The notes beneath the pieces are model-generated. The model did not search any database, was not told where the DNA came from, and saw only the letters and a program-made list of their open reading frames with translations. DNA of 13,767 nt from DP-20 sp964539925 (GTDB lineage Bacteria > Desulfobacterota > Binatia > UBA9968), in contig CAZILB010000106.1 of assembly GCA_964539925.1 (NCBI GenBank), positions 1 to 13,767 on the forward strand, written 5' to 3'. Of this stretch, positions 13,729 through 13,767 are shown in pieces. How positions within the stretch are numbered: position 1 is the stretch's first letter; every line of letters starts with the position of its first letter. A program made the position numbers and the translations under genes.

Positions 13729-13767
13729 CGGAAAGCCGCCGAAACATTCCACCGTTGCCGATCGGCA
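13709..13767 (+). CDS. Start of the next dnd gene (probably dndC), cut by the window edge
   Basis: A GTG at 13709, just behind the GGAGGTGA site, opens a frame that stays open to the last base. It overlaps the last 20 bases of dndB in another frame and begins MRWQPNNGKPPKHSTVADR. Only 19 full codons are visible, so the sequence itself does not identify the product. In dnd operons dndB is usually followed by dndC, a PAPS-reductase-like Fe-S protein. Overlapping starts are common in these operons. The call as a gene rests on the ribosome-binding site and position; the dndC identity is inference. Confidence 0.5.
   Translation, partial: MRWQPNNGKPPKHSTVADR

Noticed and set aside
1..13767. CRISPR array, insertion sequence or prophage genes
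   Set aside because: No regularly spaced repeats of CRISPR size, no transposase or integrase frames and no phage structural genes were found.

Overview
The window (about 55-60% G+C) looks like chromosomal DNA of an uncultivated, diderm (Gram-negative type) bacterium. The diderm assignment rests on an outer-membrane secretin carrying a peptidoglycan-binding SPOR tail and on a MacA-like periplasmic adaptor. The gene mix (CoxDE/XdhC maturation genes, a CTP-type riboflavin kinase, type 2 IPP isomerase) recalls deep soil or subsurface lineages such as Rokubacteria, Tectomicrobia, Binatota or other 'deltaproteobacterial' groups, but nothing here fixes the phylum.

Layout, all genes on the + strand. 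(1) 1-1719: 3' part of a type II secretion/type IV pilus-family secretin ending in a SPOR domain. Its first ~110 bases read better, in another frame, as part of a radical-SAM-like protein, so the left edge may be a chimeric join. (2) 1720-2136: non-coding. (3) 2137-4277: MoxR-type AAA+ ATPase (CoxD-like) plus CoxE-like VWA protein. (4) 4278-4514: spacer with a CACGAAG repeat that can fold into a hairpin. (5) 4515-5680: XdhC function split over two overlapping genes. (6) 5692-8896: a run of flavin genes: archaeal-type CTP-dependent riboflavin kinase, UbiX flavin prenyltransferase, FMN-dependent IPP isomerase (Fni) and two FMN-binding split-barrel proteins. (7) 8893-12265: MacA-like adaptor, ABC ATPase and MacB/FtsX-like permease. 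(8) 12266-12618: terminator-like dyad followed by an AT-richer region with a promoter and nested palindromes. (9) 12619-13767: dndB of a DNA phosphorothioation system, and the start of a further gene, probably dndC, cut by the window edge.

From 4515 to 12265 the genes are tightly packed (four overlap their neighbour by 4 nt, other gaps are mostly short), so they are probably co-transcribed in one or a few units. The most coherent new idea is that 5692-7838 holds adjacent genes for the supply chain of prenylated FMN: riboflavin kinase makes FMN, Fni makes DMAPP (source of the dimethylallyl group), and UbiX joins the two. The consuming UbiD-type decarboxylase is not in the window. The CoxDE/XdhC genes service molybdenum hydroxylases, whose structural subunits are also absent. 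The dnd locus differs in composition, has its own promoter, and looks like a separately acquired module.
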